This document shows positions 10,524 to 26,400 of a stretch of DNA of 64,000 nt, in pieces (within the stretch, counting starts at the first letter, position 1; each line of letters begins with the position of its first letter). The stretch spans positions 16,376,774-16,440,773 of the forward strand of contig CM055730.1 of NCBI GenBank assembly GCA_029465975.1, written 5' to 3'. The notes below the pieces were generated by a model. That model worked only from the letters and a program-made list of their open reading frames with translations, was not told the origin of the DNA and made no database searches. A program made the translations under genes and the position numbers. The stretch is from Dallia pectoralis (taxonomy: Eukaryota; Chordata; Actinopteri; Esociformes; Umbridae).

Positions 10524-13060
10524 AACATTATAAACCCTTAATCATGTTAAACAATTTAAGAGTGTCAACTCTAAATTTTAGTTCACTCAAGCTTAATAAT
10601 TACTCAGAACCAATCAGGAATATATGGATCCACCACTGTCATACGTCTGAAACTGTAACCTGTTAAGAAAAATAATTTCACCAAACATAATACACAATCA
10701 ATTGAAATAATCCAATGTCAGTACAGTACTTAGCAACATTCAACAGTGTCATTTTCATATTCTGGATTTCTAGTCCTCCATCTAGTGTGTGAGGAACTAA
10801 TCATTAAGCATATTAGAAAAAAACATCAGTAAATATGTTGGCACTCTTTGATCACCAGAAACATTCACATGACAGATCATTGAGTCATTATTGCTAACAC
10901 ATTCAGTACTGTTTATAAGTGAAGAAACATCAGGTCAAGGTCCACATATATGTAATGTAATTTTAGGGTCAGTCATAATGAACCATTCCTCATTGGGTTG
11001 GCAGTTGCTTACATTACATGATATCTGTTTTGTAACAGTCCCTGAGATCGGGCTTTAACGCCTTTCTCAATACCTATCTTATTCAAGTTTACATTTGGTT
11101 TGTAATGTTGTAGGTCAGAGAACCACAGTACAATTACAACAATGAGATTAAAAGCAAGATGTAATGCGATGTTGCATCTCATTCCCCCAATCCTCCTGTA
11201 GGGGTTCCATGGTCGTCTCGCTGGTTCCATGGTGTGCAGGCTTGTTTCTCTGATTACTGCTGACTGTGTTGGGGTCAGAGGTTGCTAGCACGTGACCCGT
11301 TCAAACAGAAATTAGGATACTTATTCCTTGCCTGTATTCTCCAGAGGTGGAGCCTTTTTCTCTTTACAGTCCATAACTTCCTTGAAAAGTGTACAATAAC
11401 ATTCACACAATTTGTAATTGCCTCCTTTGTGGTCTGGATGACACGTTTTTCCTTGGTTCTGGTTTGACCTTTTCTGTGGTCTGTACCTAAAGTCATTCAG
11501 TTAGCTTCTGATATATATGTGTGTGTGTGTGTGTGTGTGGGGGTAGGGCTCAGATGCTCTGCTCCAGTTGTTCATGGTCCAACCTGTTGTTTTTTAATGC
11601 GACACAACCTGCAAACAGTTATTGCATTCCATGTGTCAGTTAACATCTTTAACAATAGAATTACATTGTGTTTACTGCTCAGATTTAATTTTGCTAGGCC
11701 AAATACATTTGTAATAGCTATTCCCTCAATCATTCAAATGTTTAGACATTCTATCAAATTAAACACTTCAATTGCCTGAAATCCAAATTTAACAAATGCT
11801 ATATTCTTGAATATATTTATTACGTCACTTCCCCTCTTGTTTTCTCCTTCAGTTCATCAACAATGGAGAAAACAACCAACTGTAATAGACAAACTTGTTA
11901 AATTTATCTAAGATAAAACACATGACTAAAATATGGTTTATGACCAGCCATCTGTTAGCTCTGGGCTGAGCCACCTCACAATCACACAGTAAAACCAGCC
12001 CCCTTCTAAATAGACAAGTTGGGTGTGCCCCCTCTTTTGAGCCAGAGAAGCACCCCAGGGAGGGTCAGAGAAAAGTTGATAAAGATAACACCCCTCATTT
12101 AGCAGAAACCATCTCTTGACAGGCAGACACAGAGTTACAGTTAACTTTCTGCCCTTTTAACAATCAAGAACTCAGAATGTCTTAAACATGTTACTCAAAA
12201 TAGCCAAAAGCCAATAATAAAAATAAAAGTGTGTTTCAGAAATACACTTAACCCACATGGTCATTCATTATATCATCATGCCAACATTTATAGGAACAAA
12301 TCCAAATGTCCTTCAGTTAACTTTACAAAACGAATAACCATAGCATATAACTAGAATATAATCTCCCTATAACATATAATGTAGTCCTCCTACAAAACAA
12401 ACAAAATGGAACATATAGTATTCCAGGTAAAAACATGCAGAGTTATAATCGGAAATACTCTTAATTATGTCATTAGCGCAGATGTTACATAATGCCTAAG
12501 ACAAATAATACAATAAAATAGGAATTCCTCGTGCACAGGAAAACCAGAAAATAAATTTGTCGACAAAACTTTGGCCTGGGACCCCTGTCCCAACTTCATG
12601 AAGCTTTACCCCAGATCATGCATGAATCACACCTAGGTCATTTTAATATGATATTTGCGTACGCGTACGAACGACCCTGGACAGCGAAAAATAAGACCTC
12701 TCACTAACAATGAGCTGATTTCTACTGAGAATTTACCTGACAGTAGCTATATATGCAGTCCCTAGTTGTAACCGGTAAACTAGGGACAATGAGATATCAA
12801 CCATCATGGGTCCAGTCACGCTCCCCGAGCTGCACGGACCTGACAAACCCCGTTTATCAGGCGATACGCAATGTACGCTACACTACGCTAAACACTTAAC
12901 TTTAAGCGTAAGCATAGTGCCAAGACACCGGTACTCCTCCCCAGTGGAACGAAAATCTCACACAACCATACGTCTGCATATCAACTCAAAACACAGAATA
13001 GACAAGTCTTCACTTAACATCCGAACAAAATTACTTTAACTGTAAATACTGACATAATTA
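10524..13060 (-). other. Non-coding 3' half of the retroviral internal region (upper copy)
   Basis: This is the counterpart of 4879-7405. It differs by a handful of short indels, for example near 10893, 11280 and 12314, and by a shorter (TG)n at 11517-11537. No pol or env domain is visible. Confidence 0.55.
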
Positions 13061-13061
13061 A

Positions 13062-14741
13062 CTAATTACAGGAATCACATAATGGTTTGATCTCACCGGG
13101 TTGATGTTTTCCTGCCCGTCCCCTCTGACCGTCAGTACCCCGTCCGTGGCAGCCATGGGTCCTGTGACGCTCCATTTGGTCGTCTGCTGTTGTGCCATCA
13201 CCGTCTCCCACACTGTCTCTGTTCCCATGGTAATAGTCTCTAGTGTCCGGCACAGTGCAGTCACGAGCCCAGTGTCCAAATGCACCACAGTTGAAACAGC
13301 TATCAGAGTTGGGACTTTGGCTGGAGTTATCATCACCCTGGTGTCTGTATGTATCACCCTGGTGTCTGTAGTTATCACCCTGGTGTCTGTATTGTCCTCT
13401 CCTGCTTGCTCTCCGTCTCCGTCTCCGTCTCCCTCCTGAGTAGCCTCTGCTGTAGAAGTCCAGTTGGGCCATCTGAATTTGCGTTTCACGCTCCCGTCTT
13501 TCTTCGGTCTGTTTGTACAGCTGGTCCTCGTAGACTCTTTCAGCGTGCTTAAAATACGGCCAGACGGTTTCCATGCGACCCTCATCCAGGTCTACACAGT
13601 GGTTTTGAATGTGCTTCCTAATGTCTGGTAGAAGGCCTGCAACTAACCTCATTTTACACTGTTGCTCCCAGGCCGACTCTTCATCACCGTCCGGTCTCTT
13701 TCCCATTCCGCTGTGTAATTCAAAAGCTTTTTCGAGTCTATTCCTGTAGTCTGAAACTTTCTCGCCCAGTGTCTGTTTACAATCAGAGATCTTTTCCCAG
13801 TTCATTCGCTTAGGAAAAGCAGCGATAAGTCCAGTGCTCAGCTGTTCCACAGCACTCCGGTAGTCAGAGTGCGCATCCCAATTGAACATAATGTTTCTCT
13901 CGCTAGGCCAGTTTCTTTTCACTCTCCCCATTTTAGTTGCAAGGCCTTCATCAAAATTGTTTCAATCTCCACAGAGGTCGGTCTATATTGATTCACGATC
14001 TGTAGAAACACACGGACAAATTCCTCTCCACCTTCTGTTTCTGGGTCAGGTAGTGTAGAAGCCACGTCTCTCAGGTCGGCGGGTGACCACGGTCTGTAGA
14101 CTAGTATAGTCGCTGGGTTATCCGTGTCTCCTCCACCAGCTGGGTTGGCTACCTCCACCATAGGGAATTGCCCGGCATCAATGCTGTGTTGTTCTCTGGG
14201 ACAGGCCGCAGTGGTACTCTGGGTCCTCTCTGCGGCGGGTGAAACTCTGTCGAGGCCGAATACGGATGGGTAGAGTCCTCCTCCGCGAATGTTTTCCATC
14301 AGGTCCGATGCTGTTGGCATAGTTGGTACCGCTGGGGCTGTTGTGGTAACGCCGCGATAGGGTGGGGTCGGTCAGCAGGAGGACAGGCAGCATCAACCTG
14401 GTTGGGACAAGCTAGAACACACCGATTAACAAGCCCCGTGCTACACCGCTTAGCCCGTATATCAGTCTGCTCTCTCCACTTATTATATGCCTTCCAATCT
14501 ACTTTCTGCCGATTACCCCGTGAAACCTTAATTTTACCCGTTCAAAATCCTCCAACTTGTCTTTCAACAACAGTATCTGTCTCTGACTAAAACTGCCATG
14601 AGCAGGAAATCCCAATAACTCCCACAGGTCTAATTGTTCGCATGTCCAGTCTCCGTATTTATCTGTCATTATTTTAGCCGGTCCAACAACGTAACGTTCA
14701 GTATCCACCGAAGGTTTACCAATACACATGTAATTACCCAT
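13062..14741 (-). pseudogene. gag: Gag of the upper copy, broken by single-base deletions
   Basis: This is the same gene as at 7478-9091, but the frame is split into pieces at 14499-14741, 13919-14320 and 13062-13931. The breaks are one-base losses in C or G runs near 14535, 14366 and 13928. A further C missing near 13140 removes the normal stop and extends the 3' piece by about 24 codons. The zinc knuckle, arginine run and YRHQGD repeats are intact in the 3' piece. One conservative change (E to D) is visible. Because all breaks sit in homopolymers, sequencing error is a real alternative to decay. Confidence 0.85.
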
Positions 14742-15366
14742 GTTGTTATCGATATTTAAGACGCAAAATCTAATTTTAGCATATAATGAAGTGTCCTATA
14801 TGTGTTAATGAACTCGTCAGTTCTTTTAAGTGAGATATCCTGAATAACCGAGCCGTCTCACCGCACCCAGATAACCTATATTGAACAGCATTTTTTCCTA
14901 CTGTATACAGGTATTAACACTTCATACAGGTAAATATTGCTCCAGTCTGGCGCTCTCCACTCACCCATTTGTTGAGGAGGATTGGAGCTGCAGAAATTAA
15001 TAATTCCTGACGTGCACGTTTTACCAGACCAAAATCAACAAATACCCGATTAGAAGTACTGTTTTCCATTTTTAAGCCAAGTTTAAAATCTTACAATAAC
15101 CTTACGAATTAAGTCAAAATTAACGAGCCTATTTTGTTAATTTATCAAAACCGTTGTCAAACTGTCGTCCAACATTGTCCCAATTCAGCATTTTTAGGTC
15201 CTTGAGTTTCAAAATTCTGTATAGAATCACATATCTCCAAAGACAGTCCTGGCCTGTTATTTTTTCAAAAAAATTTAAAAAAAAATTATATCGCTCTTTA
15301 GGATATGTAGCCTGTTTTGGAAAAATACGGATTACTTTATTAAGAATCTCGGACGATGCCCCCAAA

Positions 15367-16165
15367 TGTCGTGGAAATTTAGACTTCAATAGCTGAATTC
15401 GAACTTAAAGTAAGACGCACGAGAGTATGTTACAGTTTGACACTTTTAACAGGTTTAATTGCAAGTAAGAAACCATTTCTCAAATACAGGTCCAAGCTTT
15501 TGCATTGATCAGATCAATCTCTATAGCAAGCTTAAAGAATAGGTTTGAGGAAAGTCTTCATCAGACAACAGGACAATAACCTGTGCTGGATCAGACTGAC
15601 CTAATGATTACAACTTCTGCATGGTATTTAAAGGAATGAAGTTACGCACACTCATTGACACACCAACCTAAACAGAGATGATGGAGAACAGACGAGGTCC
15701 TTAGAAGATCTCACCAAACTATAGGATAAATTGTAAATGACCTATAGGCTTGACATAAGAATCCGAGGTCACTGCCCTCAAGCAAAGGGAGCCTGATAGA
15801 TCCGCATCCATGATGAATCACAGATGCGGTGAACAAAGACTCGGGCATTTCCTTTTGACAGTCCATCACAAACAGGTAATCAAGACATCTGTTTCTAGCA
15901 TTGGGCCCCTCCACCAGCGTAAAGATAACATTCCAGTTCTCCTAAGTAAAACACTAGATTCTCAGGGTCTCGTGTTTCCCGTTCTTAACTTTTGGGCCCT
16001 CTTAATGATATCCATACGTATATCGCATACGACTATACGTTTAACCTCACTATTTCTGAACTCCTAAATCCTAAACATTCTTTCCTCTGTGCCTTTTGGC
16101 CTAAACAACATCTATAGGACTTACATGTTAATAAACTTCTTGAGTGATCATAAAATTCCATAACA
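15367..16165 (-). repeat. LTR 3 (5' LTR of the upper copy)
   Basis: It is 799 bp, TG...CA on the minus strand. A TTTAAATA box lies at 15625-15632 and ATTAAA at 15454-15459, giving a plausible U3-R-U5 order. It matches LTR 1 at the positions where LTR 2 differs. It is followed by the target duplication AACC at 16166-16169. Confidence 0.9.
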
Positions 16166-16169
16166 AACC

Positions 16170-17280
16170 AGATGTCTTTATCGGGAATTACATACAAAAA
16201 GATGAGGGTAGGGGCAGCGGTACAGAAAGGAAGAGCATCTCCTGAGAAAGGCAGTCAGGCTGCACCTTCTGCGTTGTTGCCTGTTCTTTTTATATCTGAC
16301 CTAGTTCAACTTGACGTCCCAAATGGCCTCATATTCCCTTAGATAATTAAGTACAATTATTTACTTATTATGGAATACATGGTGCCATAGGGTATAATTT
16401 GGAATTTAAGCCTCTTTGTGGTTTAACACCGCAGCATCAATTCCTATGTAGTTAGCATGGGCGGAGAGTTGAACAGCATTCATATTTATGCATGATCTCA
16501 TGCTAAATACATAGGAAAAGTGAGTACTCACTGAATACAAAAGTGAGTACACCCCTCACATTTTTGTAAATATTGGACAATATATTTTCATGTGACAACA
16601 TGCGCTGAAGAAATTAATGTAAAGTAGTGAGTGCACAGCTTGTATAACATTGAAAAAAACATATTTACTACATATTTAGAAAGATGGCACAAGATGTGAA
16701 GACTTGCCAAAATGCTATATCACAGGGCTTGACTTTTTGCACCCCCATACTTTCATCTGCTGATGTAAAATAACCAGCCAGGTAGAAAAAAAGCTACGCT
16801 AACAAAAGCCACAAAGGGAGAGTAAGTTATCGTGGTATGATTTTTAAAGATGGGAAAATAGTAACGCAAGAATTGTTAATGTTGTTTCTTTGTTTCTAGC
16901 CGGTTGGAGCTTTTAATCAAATCCAGAAACACTCATGCTCCAGATATTTAACTCATCTAAAGGAAGACAATTGTATTGCTATTTTAAATCAGCACAACAG
17001 TTATCAACTGTGATTACATAGCATAGCAAAAAATATTATAACATGTGTTATGGTTGCTAATAATGGGCCTCGTACATATTCCATTGAAAATCCAGCTACA
17101 GTTATTTCTGATGTCATTCACATGTGACCCCAAACTTTTGAAAGTGACGAAACCCATTGAAATATGCAGACTTTTGACATAGAGATGTTGATGTTCTGTT
17201 TGACAGATCTAATGATGTTCTGTATAAAATAGAGATGATGAGGTTCTGTTTGGCATAAAGATGATGCTGTTCTGTTGGGT
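16170..17280. other. Region upstream of sprn, with transposon debris
   Basis: Non-coding. About 16540-16680 holds a fragment around AGTGAGTACACCCCTCACAT that I recall as part of a widespread fish DNA-transposon repeat. The noncoding first exon of sprn, which genes of this family usually have, could lie here but I could not place it. Confidence 0.4.
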
Positions 17281-17311
17281 GTTTTCAGACAGACCGGTGC
17301 GGTGTACGGTG

Positions 17312-17767
17312 ATGGAGCAGCGGTTGGTGGCTATGTGCTGGCTCTGTCTACTTCTCTCCGCCTTCCTATGCGAGCCTGTACTCTGCAAGGGTGGTCGTGG
17401 TGGAAGCAGGGGTTCCTCTCGGGGTTCGTCACGTAGCAGTGGCCGTTTCCGGTCAAGAACCCATTCCACAAAGGCCTGGTTCAAGACCATGCCCGGGCGC
17501 TCGTCCCCGGTGCGTGTGGCAAGCGCAGCAGCAGCCGGGGCGGCGGTTGCATTAGCCGCTGATAGATTGCATCGTTCAACCTACCGGTGCAGCCACGTTA
17601 ATTCTGATTACGATGGGGAAGATTATAACCGGACTGTTTGCTACATGACCAGCGTATCGGGATCTGGTCAGAACCAACCATCACTCTCACAAATCGTCAC
17701 TGTCATCACCTTAGCCACAGTGTTAAATAGAAATGTCTACAGTTGTGAGCATATATTTTTGGTTTAA
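17312..17767 (+). CDS. sprn: Shadoo-like prion-family protein
   Basis: A 151-residue single-exon frame. The ATG at 17312 is preceded by a TTTTCAG splice acceptor (17283-17288), matching the family plan of a noncoding first exon. Features: signal peptide (1-25); RG/SR-rich repeat region (27-50); an Ala-rich hydrophobic segment (69-83) like that shared by Shadoo and prion protein; an N-glycosylation site NRT (106-108); and a hydrophobic stretch near 125-138 that could serve as a GPI-attachment signal. Shadoo proteins sit on the outer face of neuronal membranes. Cysteines at 93 and 110 flank the glycan site. The next gene is mtg1, as in human SPRN-MTG1. Which fish sprn paralogue this is remains open. 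Confidence 0.82.
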   Translation: MEQRLVAMCWLCLLLSAFLCEPVLCKGGRGGSRGSSRGSSRSSGRFRSRTHSTKAWFKTMPGRSSPVRVASAAAAGAAVALAADRLHRSTYRCSHVNSDYDGEDYNRTVCYMTSVSGSGQNQPSLSQIVTVITLATVLNRNVYSCEHIFLV

Positions 17768-18276
17768 GTAATTTAGCTAATTATATTTTAATTAATTGAA
17801 AATGTTTTACTTGTAACAAAGAGGTGCCTCTTCCAGACGGTTTGTAGTCCTGATGGGAGTCAAACGTGTTTAGCAGACAAGCAAAACATTGTAGAATGAA
17901 AGGCGTGTTGAAGTGAGTTTTTGGGAAACTCAATGTAGCTGTAGTCGTGTTCCAGCAGGTATGACCTAATAATAACAATATCACTTAAATATATGACTAC
18001 TACTTCAAAAAAAAATGTGTACCCCTTGTCCTGTTTACAAGCAAACTTAATGTTGTATACTGGTTATTATAAACTGGGTGCTATAAATCCCAAATGCTGA
18101 TTGATGTAGATTGGCTGATAGCTGGGGTACATAAAACTATATACCATATGACATCACAATATTTACGGCTCTAAATGCGTGCAAAAAGCTTTTTTATACC
18201 CATTAAGCTTTGAGATGTGTAGTTTATTGCGAAAATACCAATGTCAAGCTCAAAATGACAAAAGCAGTTTAGCCTG

Positions 18277-18815
18277 TGCCACCTTATATTTATACACCAG
18301 TGCCACCTCATATTTATACTCCAGTGCCACCTCATATTTATACTCCAGTGCCACCTCATATTTATACTCCAGTGCCACCTTATATTTATACACCAGTGCC
18401 ACCTCATATTTATACTCCAGTGCCACCTCATATTTATACTCCAGTGCCACCTCATATTTAGTGCCACCTTATATTTATACACCACTGCCACCTCATATTT
18501 ATACTCCAGTGCCACCTCATATTTATACTCCAGTGCCACCTCATATTTAGTGCCACCTCATATTTATACTCCAGTGCCACCTCATATTTAGTGCCACCTC
18601 ATATTTATACTCCAGTGCCACCTCATATTTATACTCCAGTGCCACCTCATATTTAGTGCCACCTCATATTTATACTCCAGTGCCACCTCATATTTATACT
18701 CCAGTGCCACCTCATATTTATACTCCAGTGCCACCTCATATTTAGTGCCACCTCATATTTAAACTCCAGTGTCACCTCATATTTACTCTCCAGTGCCACA
18801 TCATATTTATACTCC
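18277..18815. repeat. Minisatellite, 24-bp unit, about 22 copies
   Basis: Units of the form GTGCCACCTCATATTTATAC plus TCCA, with some shortened units. The 24-bp period keeps reading frames open on both strands, which gives false peptides. An AATAAA at 18816-18821 ends the array. If it is the sprn polyadenylation signal, the array lies in the sprn 3' UTR; that is unproven. Confidence 0.92.
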
Positions 18816-19599
18816 AATAAAACAGAATGTAATGGATGACAATAAACATTTCCAAATACTCAGATGACTTCACATCATAAAATCCTAATCGGAGTATATA
18901 AGATATCCTATGGGTGCCAATAATGTGAACTGTGTTAATTTTGTAAAATTGATGACAATCCTCTGTAAGTGAATTAACATCTTATGTATTTTAATCACAT
19001 TCATGTAGTTAATCACATTCATGTTGATTGACCACCTACATAAAATTTATGTTTTTTATGTGTTCACTTCTGACAATTTATTTCGGTGATTCAAGTCTTA
19101 TTCCCAGATAATTCAGCCCACATGTGCGCAAAAGCCTGGGGATGAGGTTAGGATGATACGAAAGACTTTATAAAATAACTGAATTGTACACACGAATGAT
19201 AGGTGACTGCTACTCCTGGAGTTCTGTCACATTAATTGGGGAGAAAAACAAGTCAACTGTGTGGTAATTGACCCTGGCATGCCAGAAACAGCCAATATCC
19301 TGCCCGATCACAAATCAATTGTTTTGCCCATAACAAGCTACACCTTTCTTCTTTCTCCACAAATGTTGTGCCATCAATAAACTTACCATACCTTACTATT
19401 ATTTACACTGTAAATCAGATACACACTTTCCGTACCCACAGACAGCATTGTAGTTTTGTGTTGGGTTAGACTACAGATCAAATACAAGAAGGAAAAGACA
19501 AAAAAGTAGTCACTCGTGAATTCCGAACAAAGTCTCTTTCAGGGTCCATTATGTTGAGAAAGTCAGCAATTGTCTGTCTGGTCTGTGTTGTGGTTGAGG

Positions 19600-22672
<3,073 letters not shown>

Positions 22673-22689
22673 ATTTGTTGTTTTTTTCA

Positions 22690-23430
22690 GTTACTTTAAC
22701 GGCTGAAGCGTTGTCATTGAGTTCATTCTTCTTCAGTCATGATCAAGTAAGTGCTTTACGATTTACATTCCGCCGTGCAACAACGGACACAACGATTTAG
22801 TTCCGCAATTATAAATTACAGCTCAAATGATCACAATACAAATAACGCTTAATAATATGGTAACAAAAATATATATCACCAACGTGTATATTATAGCATT
22901 TCATTAACACTTTTATGGTAGATTTAAGGCATGACATTAAACAAAAAATGAAATGTACTAGGAATGTCAAATGAATACAAACGTTGTGAAATCTATACAT
23001 GTTTAATTTACAGTCATTACTTATAACAGTAAAATCAGCAAACAAAAGACAGAGCTCCTTTAATTTGATGAATGTAACTCCGCCAACCATTTCAATATTA
23101 AACATTTTCTAAAACAAATAGTTGGTGAATATTATTCAAAGTTAGTTTTGTGATCACATAATAATAATTATTAGGACTTGTGGATGATCAGCGTACCCTA
23201 GACCAGGGCAGTAGGGTTAGAGTGCTAAGAATAACAGGTTCTCTTCAAACTCAATTCAGCACACACGGTTCAAATATTTAGCTGAATGAAAAACTACGTT
23301 CTGTTAGTCACAACTAGGCCTGGTGAAAACCTGCCGGATGGTAGATCTCCAGGGACAGGACAGAGCAGTCATCCTAGATCAATACATAGGCAACTTAAAC
23401 CCAAAAGAATTAACACGATTTCAGAAAGCC
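22690..23430. other. mtg1-paox intergenic region
   Basis: It spans from the mtg1 5' end to the paox stop codon and must hold the mtg1 promoter and the paox 3' UTR. No TATA box is obvious near mtg1. The paox polyadenylation signal was not fixed; ATTAAA occurs on the minus strand near 23000. Confidence 0.4.
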
Positions 23431-23435
23431 ACTCT

Positions 23436-26400
23436 TCATAACTTTGATTTGGTTGGTTGGAAGGTGCCTGGGGCGGAGTAGTGCGATATGAGCCTATCAG
23501 CTTCCCTCCAACCGGTAAGCAACGCTCCATGGACAGTGGAGAAAAATGAAGGATGGGTGGCTTCTCCTGCAAACAACACCTGGAGAGGCTGAAGAGGAAA
23601 AAGGTGGGTAATCAAAAGAACGGTAATGACAGGACCAGACACTCCACATTAACCATGTGTGTGTGTACCTGCTCCCCCTGTAGCGGCAGTGGCTCAGCCA
23701 GGTTCTGGATATCCTGCAGGGAGCTTCCAGTACCAGCGTAGGTGTAAGAACCACAGGTCCACGGGTCATGGAACCACTGAGACCTCAAAACACGGCGCGG
23801 GGTGATGATTGGGTTTCCTATCAACACACATTTGTAATGCCCGCCAGGTTATTAAAAACAATATTAGGGTTAACCTGCATATGAGACATGTAATGGAGGG
23901 GTCAGAGGTAAGAGGTTTTACCTGTGAACCTGCGTATCAGATTCGTAATGGCACGTGTAACATCCTGTTCTGGCAGAGTCTCCATAAACTCAGACTCATG
24001 GCCAGCTATCCAGCCACACAGCACATGGCCATACCTGGCAGGGGAGAGTGCCAGGATCAGAGGCATGAAGGTTGGCAGGAATTGTCAGATGGGGCAGATT
24101 TAAACGTTTTCAGGAATCCTGTCTTACCTCGTTGTGGGTTTGAGGACAGTGAAACCAAACAGTTTCTTGATCCAGGGTCTCTCCACATCAGATACCTGGT
24201 CTGCCAAGTCTGACTAAAAAGAGACGGTACAGGTATGTATGTTTATGTTTTACTAACCTAGGTAAAATAACTTTAGGTACAATACAATATTAAATGGTAA
24301 TATCATTTATCCCCAGAGCTCAATTTTAAGCCCACTGCTCTTAAATAAATGACATGCATGTCTTTTAATAATCCTCCAGGGGGCAGGCTAAGCCTTTCTG
24401 GAACACCCCAGTCCTTAATTTCATTGATGAGTGTGTTTATATACCTCCTCTTCCCAGACCAGGTATATAACCTCACAGTCTTCATCCCACCAGGGGTTGT
24501 CAAACTCCACAAATATCTTATTGTTGGTCCCAAAGCCCATCCTCTGGACAGAGTGGAGCTTGTGAAGAGGAAGAGGAGGAGAGAAAAGTGTCCCATGATG
24601 CTTCTTCAGATACCCTAATAAATTTATGGTAGATATGCAAGTGTATGTGAGATGGCAGGAAAAGAGAGTACAAAGCTTTTTAAGGGAGCTCAGCAGAAAC
24701 AAAACACCCTGTCTTTCAGCCTAATGAAGTGGCATTATAAAAGTTAATGTTTAAAGAATATAAAAACTGATGTCATAATACTTAATAAAATATTATTCTA
24801 ACAGTTCTAACCTACAACAGCAAAAGGGCAGTAATTGCTTATAGAACTAGGGAGTTTGTTTTGTAGGTCGAGCAGAAATGTAGTCGGTAGAATATGTGAA
24901 TATGTGCTTATAAGTTGTCTTATTAGATAAGCTGTTATTCATGTTGACTCTGAAATGGCCTTTACCCTAGACAGCAGTCACTGCTTTCTATCTACTCCAC
25001 ATTTGATTAAAACTAATTTTGGACCAAATGTTTTTACTGCACCATTGCTTAGTAAGGCTGAGTAGTGTGTGTGTATGTGTGTGTGTGTGTTCTACCCAGT
25101 GGCACAGTGAGGATGACGTGGTCTGCAGAGATCCTCTCTCCATCTTCACATTCCACCATTACAGGACTCCGCTCTCCCTTCCTGGTCTCTTTCTGCCAGT
25201 GAACACCTCTGACTGGCCGGTGGTAGGAGACCATCCCCGGACGGAGCTCTTTCATCAGGTTGTCAATTAACCCTTCGTATCCTCTGAGAGAGCCGGTAAA
25301 ACAGTTAAGTCGCACGTTATCAGCACTCTGCATTTAAAACCGAGCATGTCGTAACCAATAACTACACGTGGACACACACAGGGGCGCGCACACACACACA
25401 AACTGACCGGGGGAATGTGCAGTCCAGTCCAGACAGGGTCTTGTACAGTCCGTAGCCTCCCAGGCCCAGGGCATCCAGAGTGTGAGTCCCACTCACACAA
25501 CACTCAACCTTGTGTAGGGTGCTGAGCAGAGACATGCGGAGAGACTGACATGACACACTGTCACCTCGCCATCGGTCTGCCGCACGCTGTCGCACCTGCA
25601 CACACAAACACACACATTTAAATTGACTGTCAGACAGGCGGACAGGCAGGCAGATAGATAGTAAGCCAGATAGACTGGCAGATAGACAGGCAGGGGTATG
25701 TGTGTTTCTGCGTGACATACCTCGGTCCTTAGGAACTCCCCCACACTGCTGTACGGTTCACCTCCCTTATCATTGAACTGGCTACACTCCTCCAACAGCT
25801 CGGAAAACAGTTCTACAGCAGGACCCATCTGCTCTGCGGTGAGCTTTCGACCTAGGAGAACCATTATAGCACAATGTTAACTAACAACAGACTAAGATTT
25901 GGTATCCATTAAAAGCAAATAAGAAAACCTGTGGTGGTAATAGGATAACCTGTGACTAAGTTGCTTTAGATACATGCCTGAAAGAGTAGTATTGTGATTA
26001 TAATAATCTGCTTCCTTCTGGTCTGTTTATACCTGAGCTGGAGAACCAGTTTGGTACCCATGGTGGATGACCTCCGATGTCTATGTTCTGGTTCTCAGGA
26101 GTCAGGCTCTCTGGGTCCAGTAAGCCATACTGTCTAGACAGACAGAACACTGGGTTAGCCTCAGACGGGCCATGGATCCAGTTAGCACCAATCTCTATGA
26201 TATTATTTCCTAGAGAAACGAGGAAGAAGGATAGATAGAAAACATAAACATTTTATTGATGCATGTGACAGGGCAACACATTTACACAAGGCACCAAAAT
26301 GATATTGTTTTAGCTGTAGGACTGCATTTAAATCTCATTACTTGATATTGTACACTTGTGGAATATGGCATGATTTCTTTAGCAGATGACTAATTGGCTT

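Larger units (their letters stand above)
4062..16169 (-). mobile_element. Tandem endogenous retrovirus-like element with three LTRs
   Basis: The order is LTR (4066-4864), internal (4865-9716), LTR (9717-10515), internal (10516-15366), LTR (15367-16165). AACC flanks the outer ends at 4062-4065 and 16166-16169, a 4-bp target duplication. The middle LTR abuts internal sequence directly on both sides, with no host DNA. Each LTR read on the minus strand begins TG and ends CA. A tRNA-Pro-like primer site follows the upper and middle LTRs. The only substantial coding region is gag; no protease, reverse transcriptase or integrase motif was found. The two internal copies are nearly identical. Likely cause: unequal homologous recombination between LTRs of alleles of one provirus. 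An assembly duplication is the main alternative. Confidence 0.9.

Noticed and set aside
22738..22750. Plus-strand ATGATCAA followed by GTAAGT opposite the mtg1 promoter
   Set aside because: It could be a divergent first exon, but there is no matching downstream exon and no known divergent partner.
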